A stretch of 64,000 nt of DNA. Origin: Glycomyces tritici. Lineage in GTDB: Bacteria; Actinomycetota; Actinomycetes; Mycobacteriales; Micromonosporaceae. Of the stretch, positions 14,992 to 24,070 are shown piece by piece. Made by a program: the position numbers and the translations under genes. Positions within the stretch are counted from its first letter, which is position 1. Every line of letters begins with the position of its first letter. The notes below the pieces were generated by a model. That model searched no databases, was not told the origin of the DNA, and saw only the letters and a list, made by a program, of their open reading frames with translations. Location: positions 138,166-202,165 of the forward strand of contig NZ_JAUEMJ010000012.1 in the NCBI RefSeq assembly GCF_030403505.1. The letters are read 5' to 3'.

Positions 14992-17900
14992 GCGGCGAGG
15001 ATCGCCGACAGCCCGTCGCCAAGTTCTCCGCCCCCCGGCCCCCCGCACCCGTGCGGGACCGGGAGCGGCAGTCCGGCGACCTCGGCGACGACGCCACCGC
15101 GCTGGCCGACGCCGTCTTCAGGGCAGAGCCGGTCACCGCGCACCGCACGGCGAGCCCGCCCGCCCCGGCCCCCACGCAGCCGAGCCCGGCCGCCCAGCCC
15201 TCCCCGACGGACCCGGGACGTCCGGCCTCCCCTTCGGACTCCGTCCGACACGCTTCACCACCTGCACCGATGACCCCTCCCGCCGGGAGTCGTCCACAGG
15301 CTTATCCCCAGGGTTATCCACAGAATCCGGGGAGTTATCCACAGGGCTATCAACAGCGGTACCCACAGGCTCCCACCAGCGGAAATCCACAGGGTTATCC
15401 ACAGCACAACGGAAGTTATCCACAGCAAGGGCAGAGTTATCCACAGGCTGTTGACCAGCGGCGCGGGAATGTTTCCACAGGTCGTACAGCAGCTGAACAA
15501 AAGGGTGCACAACGGGTGCCGGGCCAGGACCTCGTCCCGGTCAAGCAGGCCCGCGCCGAGGCCGCCCAGCTGCAGACCACCGACCTCAAGCCGACCCGCG
15601 TCAAGCCGCTGCCCCGCGACAAGGAGAAGCAGCCGCTCCGCGAACTGAGCCTCACCGAGATCGCCGGGCACGCCACGTTCACGCCCGCCTCGGTCACCGC
15701 CTGGTACAAGCTGCCCGGCGTGCGCTGGTCCTTCCGGCCCGACCTCGAGCGCGAGGCGCTCATCGTCGCCATCGCCGAGCAGTTCGCCGGCCTCGCGGGC
15801 CTCCGCGTCCACCTGCGCCGCACCACCCGGCCGTTCCCTGCCGACCAGTGGGCCCGCACCGTCGACCACAACACCGCCCGCCCGCTGCGCACCGTCCCGG
15901 GCGGCACCAGCTGGGCCGACCACCTCGTGGCCGCCCAGCGCCACCTCCAGCAGCTCTCCCACGCCGAGGGCGAGACCTTCCTCGGCATCACCTTCAGCCG
16001 CCGCGGCGCCCTCGACCAGCTGGGCGAGAAGGTCGGCCGCATGTTCGGCCGCGGCACCAGGCTCTCCGAGCGCGAGAAGATCGAGAAGCGCAGCCTCCAG
16101 TTCGACGAGGTCCTCGGCTCCTTCGGCGTGCGCGCCCGCCGCGCCACCACCGCCGAGCTCGAATGGCTCGTCTACCGCTCCGTCGCCCTCGGCATGTCGC
16201 CGCCGCGCCTGCTCTCGGGCTCCAACGGCGAGTGGGAGTCCGGCGACGTCCTGGCCCTCACCGAGTCCATCGAGCGCTACCGCAGCCCTTACGGCTCCAC
16301 CGTCAAACTCGTCAACCGCCTCACCGGCGAGGAGAAGCACACCGCGGTCCTCACCGTCGGGCGCATGGAAGAGCTGGAGATCCCCCAGCGCCACGAGCCG
16401 TGGCTGCACTTCCACGAGCGCTGCCCGTGGCCCGTCGAGATCTCCAGCCGCATCGACATCCTCGGCCCCGGCGAGGCGTTCCGCGACCTCGACCACCGCC
16501 TGCGCCTCATCAGAAGCCAGCAGCGCGACTACGACGAGCACGCGATGGACGCCCCGCCGGAACTCCAGCGCCTCGCCGAACGCGCCCTCGGCGTGGGCGA
16601 CGAGATGACCACCGGCCTGCCGATCGACGCCGCCCGCGCCCACGGCTGGCACCGCATCGCCGTCACCGCCGACACGAAAGAGGAGTGCCTGGAACGCGCC
16701 CGCACGCTGATGCAGATGTACCAGCGGGACATGCGCATCAGCCTCCAGCACCCCAAGAACCAGGACTGGCTGGCCCGCGAGTTCATCCCGGGCGAACCGG
16801 TCGCGCAGACCGGCTACGTGCGCCGCATGCCCGTCAAGCTCTTCGCCGCGGCCCTGCCGCAGGCGGCCTCCACCGTGGGCGACCAGCGGGGCGACCTCAT
16901 CGGCCGCACCGCCGGCACCTGCCGCCGCCCGGTCTTCCTCGACATGCACTTCGCCACCGAAGTGCGCGAGAAGTCCGGCCTCTCGGTCTTCGTCGCCGAA
17001 CCCGGCGGCGGCAAGTCCACGCTCATGGGCGCGATCGGCTACCTCGCGGCCCGCCGCGGCGTCCAGGTCACCCTCCTGGACCCTTCGGGCCCGCTCGCGC
17101 GGCTGTGCGAGATGCCCGAGCTCAAGCCGTTCTCACGGGTCCTCAACCTGACCGGCTCGGAGTACGGGACGCTCGCGCCGTACGCGCTCATCCCCTCCCC
17201 GAAGCGGGAGCACTACGAGGACTCCCCGGACGGCCAACGCGAGTACGACATCGCGGTCTCCAACGCGCGCAGCGAAAGGCGCATGCTCGTGCAGGACATC
17301 TGCGCAATGCTCCTGCCGCCGCAGATCCAGCGCGAGGCCTCCACGGCGCGGCTCCTGCGCCACGCGGCCCGGCATGTGCCGGCCGAGGAGGACTCGACCA
17401 TCGAGGACATCGTCGAGTCGCTCCAGGACGCCGAGGACCACGTCACCGGCGACGGCGCCGAACTCGCCGCGCTCCTGCTCGACACCGCCGAGATGCCGCT
17501 CGCGAAGCTGTTCTTCGGCAGCCCCGACAAGGGCGTGCTGGAGGACGACACCGCGCTCACGGTGATCACCATGTCCGGCCTGCGCCTCCCCGACCTCGGG
17601 ATCGAGCGCGAGTACTGGAGCGCCGAAGAGGCCCTGGCCCTGCCGATGCTCCACACCGCCCACCGCTTGGCCGTGCGCCGCGCCTACGGCGGGGACATGC
17701 ACCGCCGCAAGCTCGTCGGCCTCGACGAGGCGCACTTCATGGAGGGCTGGAAGTCCGGCCGCTCGTTCCTGGTGCGCCTGGCCCGCGACTCCCGCAAGTG
17801 GAACCTCGCGGCGCTGGTCGCGAGCCAGAACCCGAAGGACATCCTCGGGCTCGACGTGCAGAACCTGGTCTCCACGGTCTTCGTCGGCCGCATCGCCGAG

Positions 17901-18134
17901 GACCGCGAGGTGGCCGAGGAGGCCCTGAAGCTGCTCCGCGTGCCCACGGGCGTCGGCTACGAGAGCGTCCTCGCCTCACTGTCCGAAGTGGACGCGGCGG
18001 AGACGCAGAAGCTCCCCTACCGCGAGTTCGTGATGCGCGACGTCGACGGACGCGTGCAGCGCATCCGCGCCGACTTCAGCTGGGTCCGCAACCTGCTTGA
18101 GTACCTGAACACCACGCCTGGGGAGGCGAAGTGA
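14988..18134 (+). CDS. VirB4/TraC-like T4SS ATPase with Tyr-Pro-Gln-rich N-terminus
   Basis: 1048 residues. The disordered N-terminus carries YPQ repeats near residues 102-157. The VirB4 N-domain follows, then the ATPase: Walker A AEPGGGKSTL near residue 670 and Walker B KLVGLDEAHF near 910, with the arginine/sensor region SQNPKDILGLD near 950. VirB4 proteins power assembly of and transport through type IV secretion channels at the inner face of the membrane. The YPQ repeats are encoded by TAT-CCA-CAG, codons otherwise uncommon in this gene, and create five perfect DnaA boxes (separate entry). The gene overlaps both neighbours (ATGA, GTGA), so the operon is tightly coupled. Confidence 0.9.
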   Translation: MSGEDRRQPVAKFSAPRPPAPVRDRERQSGDLGDDATALADAVFRAEPVTAHRTASPPAPAPTQPSPAAQPSPTDPGRPASPSDSVRHASPPAPMTPPAGSRPQAYPQGYPQNPGSYPQGYQQRYPQAPTSGNPQGYPQHNGSYPQQGQSYPQAVDQRRGNVSTGRTAAEQKGAQRVPGQDLVPVKQARAEAAQLQTTDLKPTRVKPLPRDKEKQPLRELSLTEIAGHATFTPASVTAWYKLPGVRWSFRPDLEREALIVAIAEQFAGLAGLRVHLRRTTRPFPADQWARTVDHNTARPLRTVPGGTSWADHLVAAQRHLQQLSHAEGETFLGITFSRRGALDQLGEKVGRMFGRGTRLSEREKIEKRSLQFDEVLGSFGVRARRATTAELEWLVYRSVALGMSPPRLLSGSNGEWESGDVLALTESIERYRSPYGSTVKLVNRLTGEEKHTAVLTVGRMEELEIPQRHEPWLHFHERCPWPVEISSRIDILGPGEAFRDLDHRLRLIRSQQRDYDEHAMDAPPELQRLAERALGVGDEMTTGLPIDAARAHGWHRIAVTADTKEECLERARTLMQMYQRDMRISLQHPKNQDWLAREFIPGEPVAQTGYVRRMPVKLFAAALPQAASTVGDQRGDLIGRTAGTCRRPVFLDMHFATEVREKSGLSVFVAEPGGGKSTLMGAIGYLAARRGVQVTLLDPSGPLARLCEMPELKPFSRVLNLTGSEYGTLAPYALIPSPKREHYEDSPDGQREYDIAVSNARSERRMLVQDICAMLLPPQIQREASTARLLRHAARHVPAEEDSTIEDIVESLQDAEDHVTGDGAELAALLLDTAEMPLAKLFFGSPDKGVLEDDTALTVITMSGLRLPDLGIEREYWSAEEALALPMLHTAHRLAVRRAYGGDMHRRKLVGLDEAHFMEGWKSGRSFLVRLARDSRKWNLAALVASQNPKDILGLDVQNLVSTVFVGRIAEDREVAEEALKLLRVPTGVGYESVLASLSEVDAAETQKLPYREFVMRDVDGRVQRIRADFSWVRNLLEYLNTTPGEAK
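15290..15479 (+). repeat. Cluster of five perfect DnaA boxes inside the virB4-like gene
   Basis: TTATCCACA occurs without mismatch at 15314, 15335, 15395, 15416 and 15437, so neighbouring boxes are 21, 60, 21 and 21 bases apart, all on one strand and mostly on one helical face. Close variants lie at 15290 (TCGTCCACA), 15302 (TTATCCCCA), 15383 (AAATCCACA) and 15471 (GTTTCCACA). The boxes fall in the frame GGT/AGT-TAT-CCA-CAG of the YPQ repeats. Confidence 0.85.
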
Positions 18135-20065
18135 CCGACCCCTCCACCGATCACGACCTTGCTCCTCCTACTCCCTCACACCGACGACCTGGCCTCGCCA
18201 AACGCACGGTCGGTCGCCTGGGCCGGGTACTGCTCGCCTTGACAGCGGCAGCCGGGGCCTTGGTATTCACGCCGGGCATGGCTGGGGCGCAAGGCGATGC
18301 GGAGGGGTGCACGGACTACGAGTGGCACACCGAATGGTCGGGTTGCCTCGATGAACTGCCTGCGGGACAGGAACTCCAGTGCGAGGCCGCCCCCCAGCCC
18401 GCCTCGCCCGACTCCGGCATGGCGGGCTGGTTCGCCGAGCCGAGCAGACTCGACAAGAGCGAAGGCATCGGCACCTACAGCGCCTATGGCTACGCCGGCT
18501 ACCAACTCCCGATGTACGGGTCGCAGGAAATGGCGATCGGCGGGGGCTGTGTGGACGCGGTCTCGATCCCCAACGGCGCCGACACCGCGAACGCCTTGGC
18601 GAACATGGAGTTCAACCTGTCCCTGGCCACGGTCGGCGCAGCGAACTCGATGCGCCAGGCCGCGTGGGAGCCCGACAACATGTGGGGCTGGTCCAACGAC
18701 TTCATGGAGCAGGGCACCGAGGTCCTGTACCGCCAGATCTTCACCGTCTTCGGCGCGGTCACCGTGGGCCTCATCGGCCTCTATCTGCTTTGGCGCTCAA
18801 AGCAAGCCGACATGAACAACGCGGTCACGACCGTGGCCTGGGCTGTGCTCATCCTCGTGCTCGTCACCGCCGTGGTCCGCTGGCCGGTCAAGGCCGCCGA
18901 GTACACCGACCAAGCTTTGACCATCGGAATGAACCTGAGCACCGTTCTCATCAACGATGACAAGGTCGAGGGCTGCATCCGCGAAGACGGCATGACCCAG
19001 GACCGCTACGACGAGCTCAAAGAGCTCAACGGCGAGGACTTCTGCATCGACACCCGCTCTGCCGCCGTGGTCGCCTCCGACACGGTCTCCGGCCAGGTGC
19101 TCTACCAGAACTGGCTGCGGACCATGCTCGGCCAGAGCGAAGAAGTCACCTTCCAGGAACGTGACGGCGAGGTCGTCGAGGACGGCGACGGCAACCCGGT
19201 CGTCACGGATTCCAACACCGCTTACAAATACGGTCCTGCTCTCTTCGCCGCCCAGGCCTTTTCCTGGCAGGAGAACGAAGATGCGGAAGAGTCACCCACC
19301 TACCGCAATGACCTCATCGAGGAGAAACAGGAGGCCTGGCGGAACCTGGTCGCCCAGATCCAGACCGAGGACCCTGAGGCGTACGCGAACATCAGCGGCC
19401 AGCGCGCTTGGGAGCGGACAGGCACTGGCTTCCTTGCCCTACTAACCGCGATCTTCTTCTCACTCTTCGACCTCACGGCCTCGATCCTGATCATCCTGGG
19501 CTTCATGATCGTGCGTTTTGCGATCGTCGCCCTTCCGATCATCGGCACGATCGCGCTCCTGCGCCCAGCGGGCGGCCCGTTCAAACGCCTCGTCAATACG
19601 GTCCTCGGCGCGATCATCAACGTTGCCATCTTCTCGCTCGCCGCGGTGATCTACATCTGGGCTTCGAGCCGAATCCTGGGCACCACGATGCCCGTCTGGC
19701 TCCAGGTCGTCCTCATTGGACTCTTGGGTGTCGCTGCCTGGCTGCTGCTACGACCAGGCAGGCGCATCGCAGGGCTCGTCGCCGGCGGAGGCGTGGCCGA
19801 CTCCCTTCTCGGCAGGCGGACCACCGAATCCGAGCGCGAGGCCGAACGGGAGCGAGAGCGCGAACGGGTCTCGCGCCGCCGTGACGACGCGCGGCCCGAA
19901 GAGGTCCCTGACACCGTGCGAACTCCGCGCGGCACTGACACCCTGCCGGAACAGAAGACGGGAGCCGACCAATCGGCCGGCGCGGGCGGTCAAAGCGGGA
20001 CGGCGGCGTCCGGCGGAGGCGGCTCCGGTGGTGGAGAGGTCTACCGGCCTTCGAGAAAAGAGTGA
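18131..20065 (+). CDS. TrbL/VirB6-like polytopic membrane protein
   Basis: 644 residues from a GTG overlapping the ATPase stop. A signal-like N-terminal helix ends at GMAGAQ. It is followed by a Cys-containing extracellular segment and at least five membrane helices, e.g. FGAVTVGLIGLYLLW, TTVAWAVLILVLVTAVV, ASILIILGFMIVRFAIVALP and VVLIGLLGVAAWLLL. The C-terminal tail is charged and Arg/Glu-rich, then Gly/Ser-rich. This matches TrbL/VirB6-type channel proteins of Gram-positive T4SS operons. The long extracellular loop between helices 3 and 4 may contact the peptidase encoded downstream. Confidence 0.8.
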   Translation: MTDPSTDHDLAPPTPSHRRPGLAKRTVGRLGRVLLALTAAAGALVFTPGMAGAQGDAEGCTDYEWHTEWSGCLDELPAGQELQCEAAPQPASPDSGMAGWFAEPSRLDKSEGIGTYSAYGYAGYQLPMYGSQEMAIGGGCVDAVSIPNGADTANALANMEFNLSLATVGAANSMRQAAWEPDNMWGWSNDFMEQGTEVLYRQIFTVFGAVTVGLIGLYLLWRSKQADMNNAVTTVAWAVLILVLVTAVVRWPVKAAEYTDQALTIGMNLSTVLINDDKVEGCIREDGMTQDRYDELKELNGEDFCIDTRSAAVVASDTVSGQVLYQNWLRTMLGQSEEVTFQERDGEVVEDGDGNPVVTDSNTAYKYGPALFAAQAFSWQENEDAEESPTYRNDLIEEKQEAWRNLVAQIQTEDPEAYANISGQRAWERTGTGFLALLTAIFFSLFDLTASILIILGFMIVRFAIVALPIIGTIALLRPAGGPFKRLVNTVLGAIINVAIFSLAAVIYIWASSRILGTTMPVWLQVVLIGLLGVAAWLLLRPGRRIAGLVAGGGVADSLLGRRTTESEREAERERERERVSRRRDDARPEEVPDTVRTPRGTDTLPEQKTGADQSAGAGGQSGTAASGGGGSGGGEVYRPSRKE

Positions 20066-20068
20066 CCG

Positions 20069-20608
20069 ATGAACCGAGCCCTCCGGATCATCTTCTCCCG
20101 CTACGGGATCGTCGTCATCATCCTGATCCTCGTGCTCGGTGTCATCGCACTGGCCAGCCAACGCGCGCAGACACCGCTCGACGGCGGCAACTCCAGCAAC
20201 GGCGGCTCTACCGCAGAGGCCAGTTCCGAGGCGTTCACTGAAGACGACGGCTTTGCGACGGAGAACTGCGAAGGCGACGACTGCTACCCCGAAGAGGAGC
20301 TGCCGCAGGAAGCGGTCGACCGCTCGGTCGAGTTCGCCGAGGCCTGGCTCAATCCGAACGGCTACAGCGCCGACGGCTGGTACGAGTCCATCATCCCGTT
20401 CCTCACCGACGAGCAGGCCGAACTGATGCAGGGCGTCGACCCCAGCGCGGTGCCCGCCACAGAGATCACCGCACCACCGGTCCCCGAGGGCCTGAAGGTC
20501 GCCTTCCCGATGGACACGGGAACGCTGACGCTCACCATGACCGAAGGCTCCAACAACCTGACCGGGACCGGCTGGCTCGTCTCGGCGATCGACTGGGAGC
20601 AGTCATGA
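20069..20608 (+). CDS. VirB8-like single-pass membrane protein
   Basis: 179 residues: a short cytoplasmic end, one membrane helix (IVVIILILVLGVIALAS), a Ser/acidic linker with a CEGDDC pair, then an extracellular alpha+beta domain (VDRSVEFAEAWLNP...FLTDEQAELMQGVD...LTLTMTEGSNNLTGTGWLV). The topology and NTF2-like order of elements fit the VirB8/TcpC class, a periplasmic scaffold of T4SS channels. The assignment is structural inference; sequence identity to known VirB8 is not evident by eye. Confidence 0.65.
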   Translation: MNRALRIIFSRYGIVVIILILVLGVIALASQRAQTPLDGGNSSNGGSTAEASSEAFTEDDGFATENCEGDDCYPEEELPQEAVDRSVEFAEAWLNPNGYSADGWYESIIPFLTDEQAELMQGVDPSAVPATEITAPPVPEGLKVAFPMDTGTLTLTMTEGSNNLTGTGWLVSAIDWEQS

Positions 20609-21771
20609 GTGCCATCGGCGACGACGAGACCACCGCGAAGGAACGCTCCGCGAACCCCATCGCCCCCAAGATCCCCAAGAAGCTCCGGCCGTGGATGTGG
20701 ATCCTGACCGTGGTCAGCGTGTGCTGCCTCGGAGCGGTCGTCTCTATCATGCAGCTGCTGTCCGACCAGTCGAACGGCGACGACGGCACGGTGAGCCTGG
20801 CCGGCTGCGGTACGAACTCGACGGTCGACCCGAACGCCGAGTTCCCCGCGATCACCCCGTACACCTCCGAGGAGATCAAGAACGCCGCGATCATCATCTC
20901 GGTCGGGCAGGACCTCGAAATCCCGGCCCGCGGCTGGATCATCGCCGTCGCGACGGCGATGCAGGAGTCGAGCCTGACCAACCACGGCCACCTCGGCGAC
21001 CAGAACGACCACGACTCCCTCGGCCTGTTCCAGCAGCGCCCCTCATCCGGCTGGGGCACACCCGAACAGATCCAGGACCCCGTCTACGCCTCCACCAAGT
21101 TCTACGAGAAGCTCCTGACCATCGACAACTGGGAAAGGCTCCCGCTCACCGTTGCGGCCCAACGGGTCCAGATCTCCGCCTTCCCCAACGCGTACGCCAA
21201 GCACGAACCGAAGGCGACCGAGATCGTCAACACCCTGACCGGCGGTGGCGGCCGCGTGGCAGCGGTGGACACGCAGCTCGGCAGCTGCACGCCCTCGGGT
21301 GAACTCTCGGCCTCGGGCTGGATCATCCCTGTCGAGGGGCCGCTCAACTCCGGGTTTCGGACCGCCCAGCGGCCGACCCACAACGGCGTCGACATCGGCG
21401 CACCGCGCGGCGCGACCGTAGTCGCCGCAGCTGCGGGAACCGTGATCACCTCAGAGTGCAATGCCAGTCTGTACGGGGCGCCGTACTCCTGCAACCAGGA
21501 CGGCTCGCCCGAAGTGGCCGGATGCGGCTGGTACGTCAACATCGTGCACGCCGGTGATTATCTGACCCGCTACTGCCACTTCGGTTCCGCACCGATGGTG
21601 AAAGAAGGCGACGTGGTCCAGGCCGGTCAGATCCTCGGCTATGTCGGCTCTTCGGGCCGGTCGAGCGGGCCGCACCTGCACTTCGAGACGCACCTGAACG
21701 CCGACCGCAGCCCGGCCGGCGCGGTGGACCCCGTCGACTTCATGAACCAGATGGGCGCCCCTCTCGGATAA
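20605..21771 (+). CDS. Membrane-anchored lytic transglycosylase-like and M23 peptidase
   Basis: 388 residues. A membrane helix near residue 35 (WMWILTVVSVCCLGAVVSIM) leads into a lysozyme-like domain at about residues 75-215, with AMQESSLTNHGHLGDQ and DSLGLFQQRPSSGWG. A C-terminal M23 metallopeptidase domain runs from about 235 to 375, with zinc ligands in HNGVDIG and HLHFE. Two-domain wall hydrolases of this type open peptidoglycan for the conjugation channel in Gram-positive T4SS. It overlaps the previous gene by four bases and ends the operon. Confidence 0.9.
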   Translation: MSAIGDDETTAKERSANPIAPKIPKKLRPWMWILTVVSVCCLGAVVSIMQLLSDQSNGDDGTVSLAGCGTNSTVDPNAEFPAITPYTSEEIKNAAIIISVGQDLEIPARGWIIAVATAMQESSLTNHGHLGDQNDHDSLGLFQQRPSSGWGTPEQIQDPVYASTKFYEKLLTIDNWERLPLTVAAQRVQISAFPNAYAKHEPKATEIVNTLTGGGGRVAAVDTQLGSCTPSGELSASGWIIPVEGPLNSGFRTAQRPTHNGVDIGAPRGATVVAAAAGTVITSECNASLYGAPYSCNQDGSPEVAGCGWYVNIVHAGDYLTRYCHFGSAPMVKEGDVVQAGQILGYVGSSGRSSGPHLHFETHLNADRSPAGAVDPVDFMNQMGAPLG

Positions 21772-21953
21772 CGACCCACGCGAAAGCAACCGTGCCCGAC
21801 CCACGTCGAGTGCCACCAGTCTTCCCACAGGCGCGTTCGCCCTCCTCAAAATGAGAACTCGTCGCGTACCCCCCGACTTGCCTCAGGTCGATAAACTCTC
21901 GGATTGTGAGCGGCACACAACCCCTTGTGCTGCTGCAGTACAGAGGAGTTGCG

Positions 21954-22352
21954 ATGGTCGAAGCAATACCTGATCCCGAGGAGTCTCGAGAGCGTCTGCG
22001 AGCGTGGAAGGGCAGGATCGACCAGCTCGCCGCCGACACGCAGGCCATGAGCGATCGGATGCAGGAACTCCGCGTGACAGTGTCCGACCCGAACCACATG
22101 GTCAGCGTGACGGTCGATTCCACCGGCAACCTCCTCGACATTCAGCTCACCGAGCGCAGCAGGCGCGTCGAGCTGCAGCACGTCTCGCAGACGATCATGG
22201 AGACGATCCGGGAAGCGAAGGTCCAGGTCGCCGAGCAGGCCAAGGAGATCATCGAAACCACCCTGGGCGGTGATTCGGCTGCCGGCCGCGCCATCGCCGA
22301 ACGGGTCCGCAACCAGCTCATGCCGCCGGTCGAGCCCGAGGAGCGCTGGTAG
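21954..22352 (+). CDS. YbaB/EbfC-like protein, first gene of the REase toxin module
   Basis: 132 residues from ATG 21954, which has GAGGAG six bases upstream; an in-frame GTG at 21906 lacks such a site. Helix RLRAWKGRIDQLAADTQAM, strands LRVTVSDPNHMVSVTVDSTGNLLDIQLTE, and a long helix EIIETTLGGDSAAGRAIAERV make up a YbaB fold. It is separated from the T4SS-like operon by 180 bases and starts a plus-strand module whose order mirrors 7317-4374. Confidence 0.8.
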   Translation: MVEAIPDPEESRERLRAWKGRIDQLAADTQAMSDRMQELRVTVSDPNHMVSVTVDSTGNLLDIQLTERSRRVELQHVSQTIMETIREAKVQVAEQAKEIIETTLGGDSAAGRAIAERVRNQLMPPVEPEERW

Positions 22353-22354
22353 CC

Positions 22355-22675
22355 ATGGGGAACGGATTCACAGTCGACCCGGAGGAACTGCGCGCGCACG
22401 CGGGCCACCTCGAAGAGCTGAAGGGCCGCTTCGACGCGGTCATTAACGCCAGCACACACATCGAACAGGACGACGAAGCGTACGGGACCCTGTGCGGCTG
22501 GATCTCCGGGTGCCTGGAGGAACGCCACCAGGACCAGGACAGGATCACCGCCTACCTGGCCGAGAACTTCACCATCGCCGCCCAGTCCCTCCGGGATTGC
22601 GCCGACGACTACGAGACCAGCGATACCGAGTCCCAAGGCGCGTTCAGTGAGCTCGAAGGCCGGATGGGGGCGTAG
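22355..22675 (+). CDS. Small WXG100/EspC-like helical protein
   Basis: 106 residues. The opening GFTVDPEELRAHAGHLEELKGRFDAV is the classic EspC/'type VII secretion target' start. A helix pair follows (GWISGCLEERHQDQDRITAYLAENF and AQSLRDCADDYETSDTESQ). It begins two bases after the YbaB-like stop and ends three bases before the carrier ATG. Likely co-secreted with, or chaperone to, the carrier. Confidence 0.85.
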   Translation: MGNGFTVDPEELRAHAGHLEELKGRFDAVINASTHIEQDDEAYGTLCGWISGCLEERHQDQDRITAYLAENFTIAAQSLRDCADDYETSDTESQGAFSELEGRMGA

Positions 22676-22678
22676 GCG

Positions 22679-23380
22679 ATGTCGGACAACTCATTGATCG
22701 CCCCGGTCGAATCGAACCGGAACGCCTACGACGGCGCCGGTCTGGTCGAGGGCTACTTCGACATGGTCGCCGCCTTCAAATCCGACGGATGGGTGGACGA
22801 CCTCCTCGGCGGCGCCGGATTCGCTCTCGAGGTGGTCGGCTCGGCGCTCGACCCCTTCAGCGCATTGCTGGCCAACGGCCTCGGGTGGGCCATGGAGTAC
22901 TTCGAACCGCTCCGGGAGATGCTCGAAGAGCTCACCGGCAAGGCCGACGTGGTCATGTCGCACGCCCAGACCTGGACCAACATGTCCAGCGAGCTGAAGT
23001 CGATCGCCGAGGATCTGCAGTCGTTCCTCGCCTCTGACATGCCCGGCTGGAGCGGCGACGCCGCCGACTCCTACCAGGCGTTGATGGTGCACAACGTGAA
23101 CTCAGCCAACGCGCTCAGCGCCATGGCGGAGGCACTGTCCGCAGCAACGCAGGGCGCAGGCGGGCTCGTACAGGTCTCGCACGATCTCGTGCGGGACTTG
23201 ATCGCCGAGCTGGTCGCGCATGTCATCGTGTGGGCTATCGAGGCGATCTTCGTGGTCACGATTCCTGTCATCGCCGCGCAGATCGTTGCGGCAGTCGTGA
23301 AGTGGGCCGGAATCATCCTCGGGTACGGCATGGCTCTGGTCCAGAGCCTCCAGAACCTCAAAGCACTCCTGGGGCTCTGA
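22679..23380 (+). CDS. WXG100-domain carrier protein with hydrophobic C-terminus
   Basis: 233 residues. A helical N-terminal domain carries the WXG turn FLASDMPGWSGDAADSYQALM near residue 123. The C-terminal 70 residues hold two hydrophobic helices (VAHVIVWAIEAIFVVTIPVIAAQIVAAVVKW and AGIILGYGMALV). This is the trafficking part of a polymorphic toxin without its toxin, which is encoded separately ten bases downstream. Paralogue of the partial gene at 1-340. Confidence 0.85.
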   Translation: MSDNSLIAPVESNRNAYDGAGLVEGYFDMVAAFKSDGWVDDLLGGAGFALEVVGSALDPFSALLANGLGWAMEYFEPLREMLEELTGKADVVMSHAQTWTNMSSELKSIAEDLQSFLASDMPGWSGDAADSYQALMVHNVNSANALSAMAEALSAATQGAGGLVQVSHDLVRDLIAELVAHVIVWAIEAIFVVTIPVIAAQIVAAVVKWAGIILGYGMALVQSLQNLKALLGL

Positions 23381-23389
23381 GGCGGAACC

Positions 23390-24070
23390 ATGAGAAGAAC
23401 CCTGAAACTCCTCCTGCTCCTTGGCATCGGCCTCTTGATGGCGAAGGACAAAGACGGTGGTATCACCCCTGGGGGCACCGACAACACCATCGACCCGGCC
23501 ACTGGCAAACCCAAGTCCGATGCCGAGCGCAAAGAAGACATGTCCTACAAGGGGCAAGATGCCGGCAAAGACTTCGAAGGCGTAGCGAAAGCAGCCGAGG
23601 ACGAGGCCCAAAGCGGACGCAGCGACAGTACCGAAGGCAGCCCGACCGACTCGGATGCCGACACCTCGCAGGATTCGGATGGGGACGGCCAACCCGACAC
23701 GACTTCCGAGGGCGGTCCCTATGCGACGGAGGAGAACCTCGAAGGGGAGGTTGACACGCCGATCAATAACCCCAACGATCCGTCCGATACGATCACGGAC
23801 ATCGACCGGGTGAAGGACGGCGTCCTGTGGGAGGAGAAATCTGCGACTTCCGCAGGGGATACAGGCAAATGGGTGGACAAGCACATTGAAAAGAAGTTCA
23901 ATGCTTACCTTCGGGCCCAGCAGTACATGAAGGGGTACGAGGACGCTCCCATTGGATTCAAATTCACAGAGCCCAACGCTGATCCTGCCTTCAAGTCAGC
24001 AGTGGAGGCGAAGATCGCCGAGCTGCAAGCGCAGAACCCTGACGTTGATATTCGATTGGAATGGTCGTAG
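23390..24070 (+). CDS. Restriction-endonuclease-fold toxin in its own gene
   Basis: 226 residues. A short hydrophobic N-terminus (TLKLLLLLGIGLLMA) could be a signal or membrane anchor. An acidic disordered linker (Asp/Ser/Gly/Thr-rich) follows to about residue 120. The C-terminal domain has DIDRVKDGVLWEEKSATSA, a D...(E)EK core of the PD-(D/E)XK type, and helix KWVDKHIEKKFNAYLRAQQYM, then GFKFTEPNADPAFKSAVEAKI. I infer a DNase toxin. GC content drops compared with the operon upstream. It parallels the HNH toxin at 5490 as a toxin detached from its carrier. Confidence 0.75.
   Translation: MRRTLKLLLLLGIGLLMAKDKDGGITPGGTDNTIDPATGKPKSDAERKEDMSYKGQDAGKDFEGVAKAAEDEAQSGRSDSTEGSPTDSDADTSQDSDGDGQPDTTSEGGPYATEENLEGEVDTPINNPNDPSDTITDIDRVKDGVLWEEKSATSAGDTGKWVDKHIEKKFNAYLRAQQYMKGYEDAPIGFKFTEPNADPAFKSAVEAKIAELQAQNPDVDIRLEWS

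Noticed and set aside
15314..15445. Chromosomal oriC
   Set aside because: DnaA boxes are real, but no dnaA, dnaN, gyrase or AT-rich unwinding region is nearby and the boxes lie within a gene.
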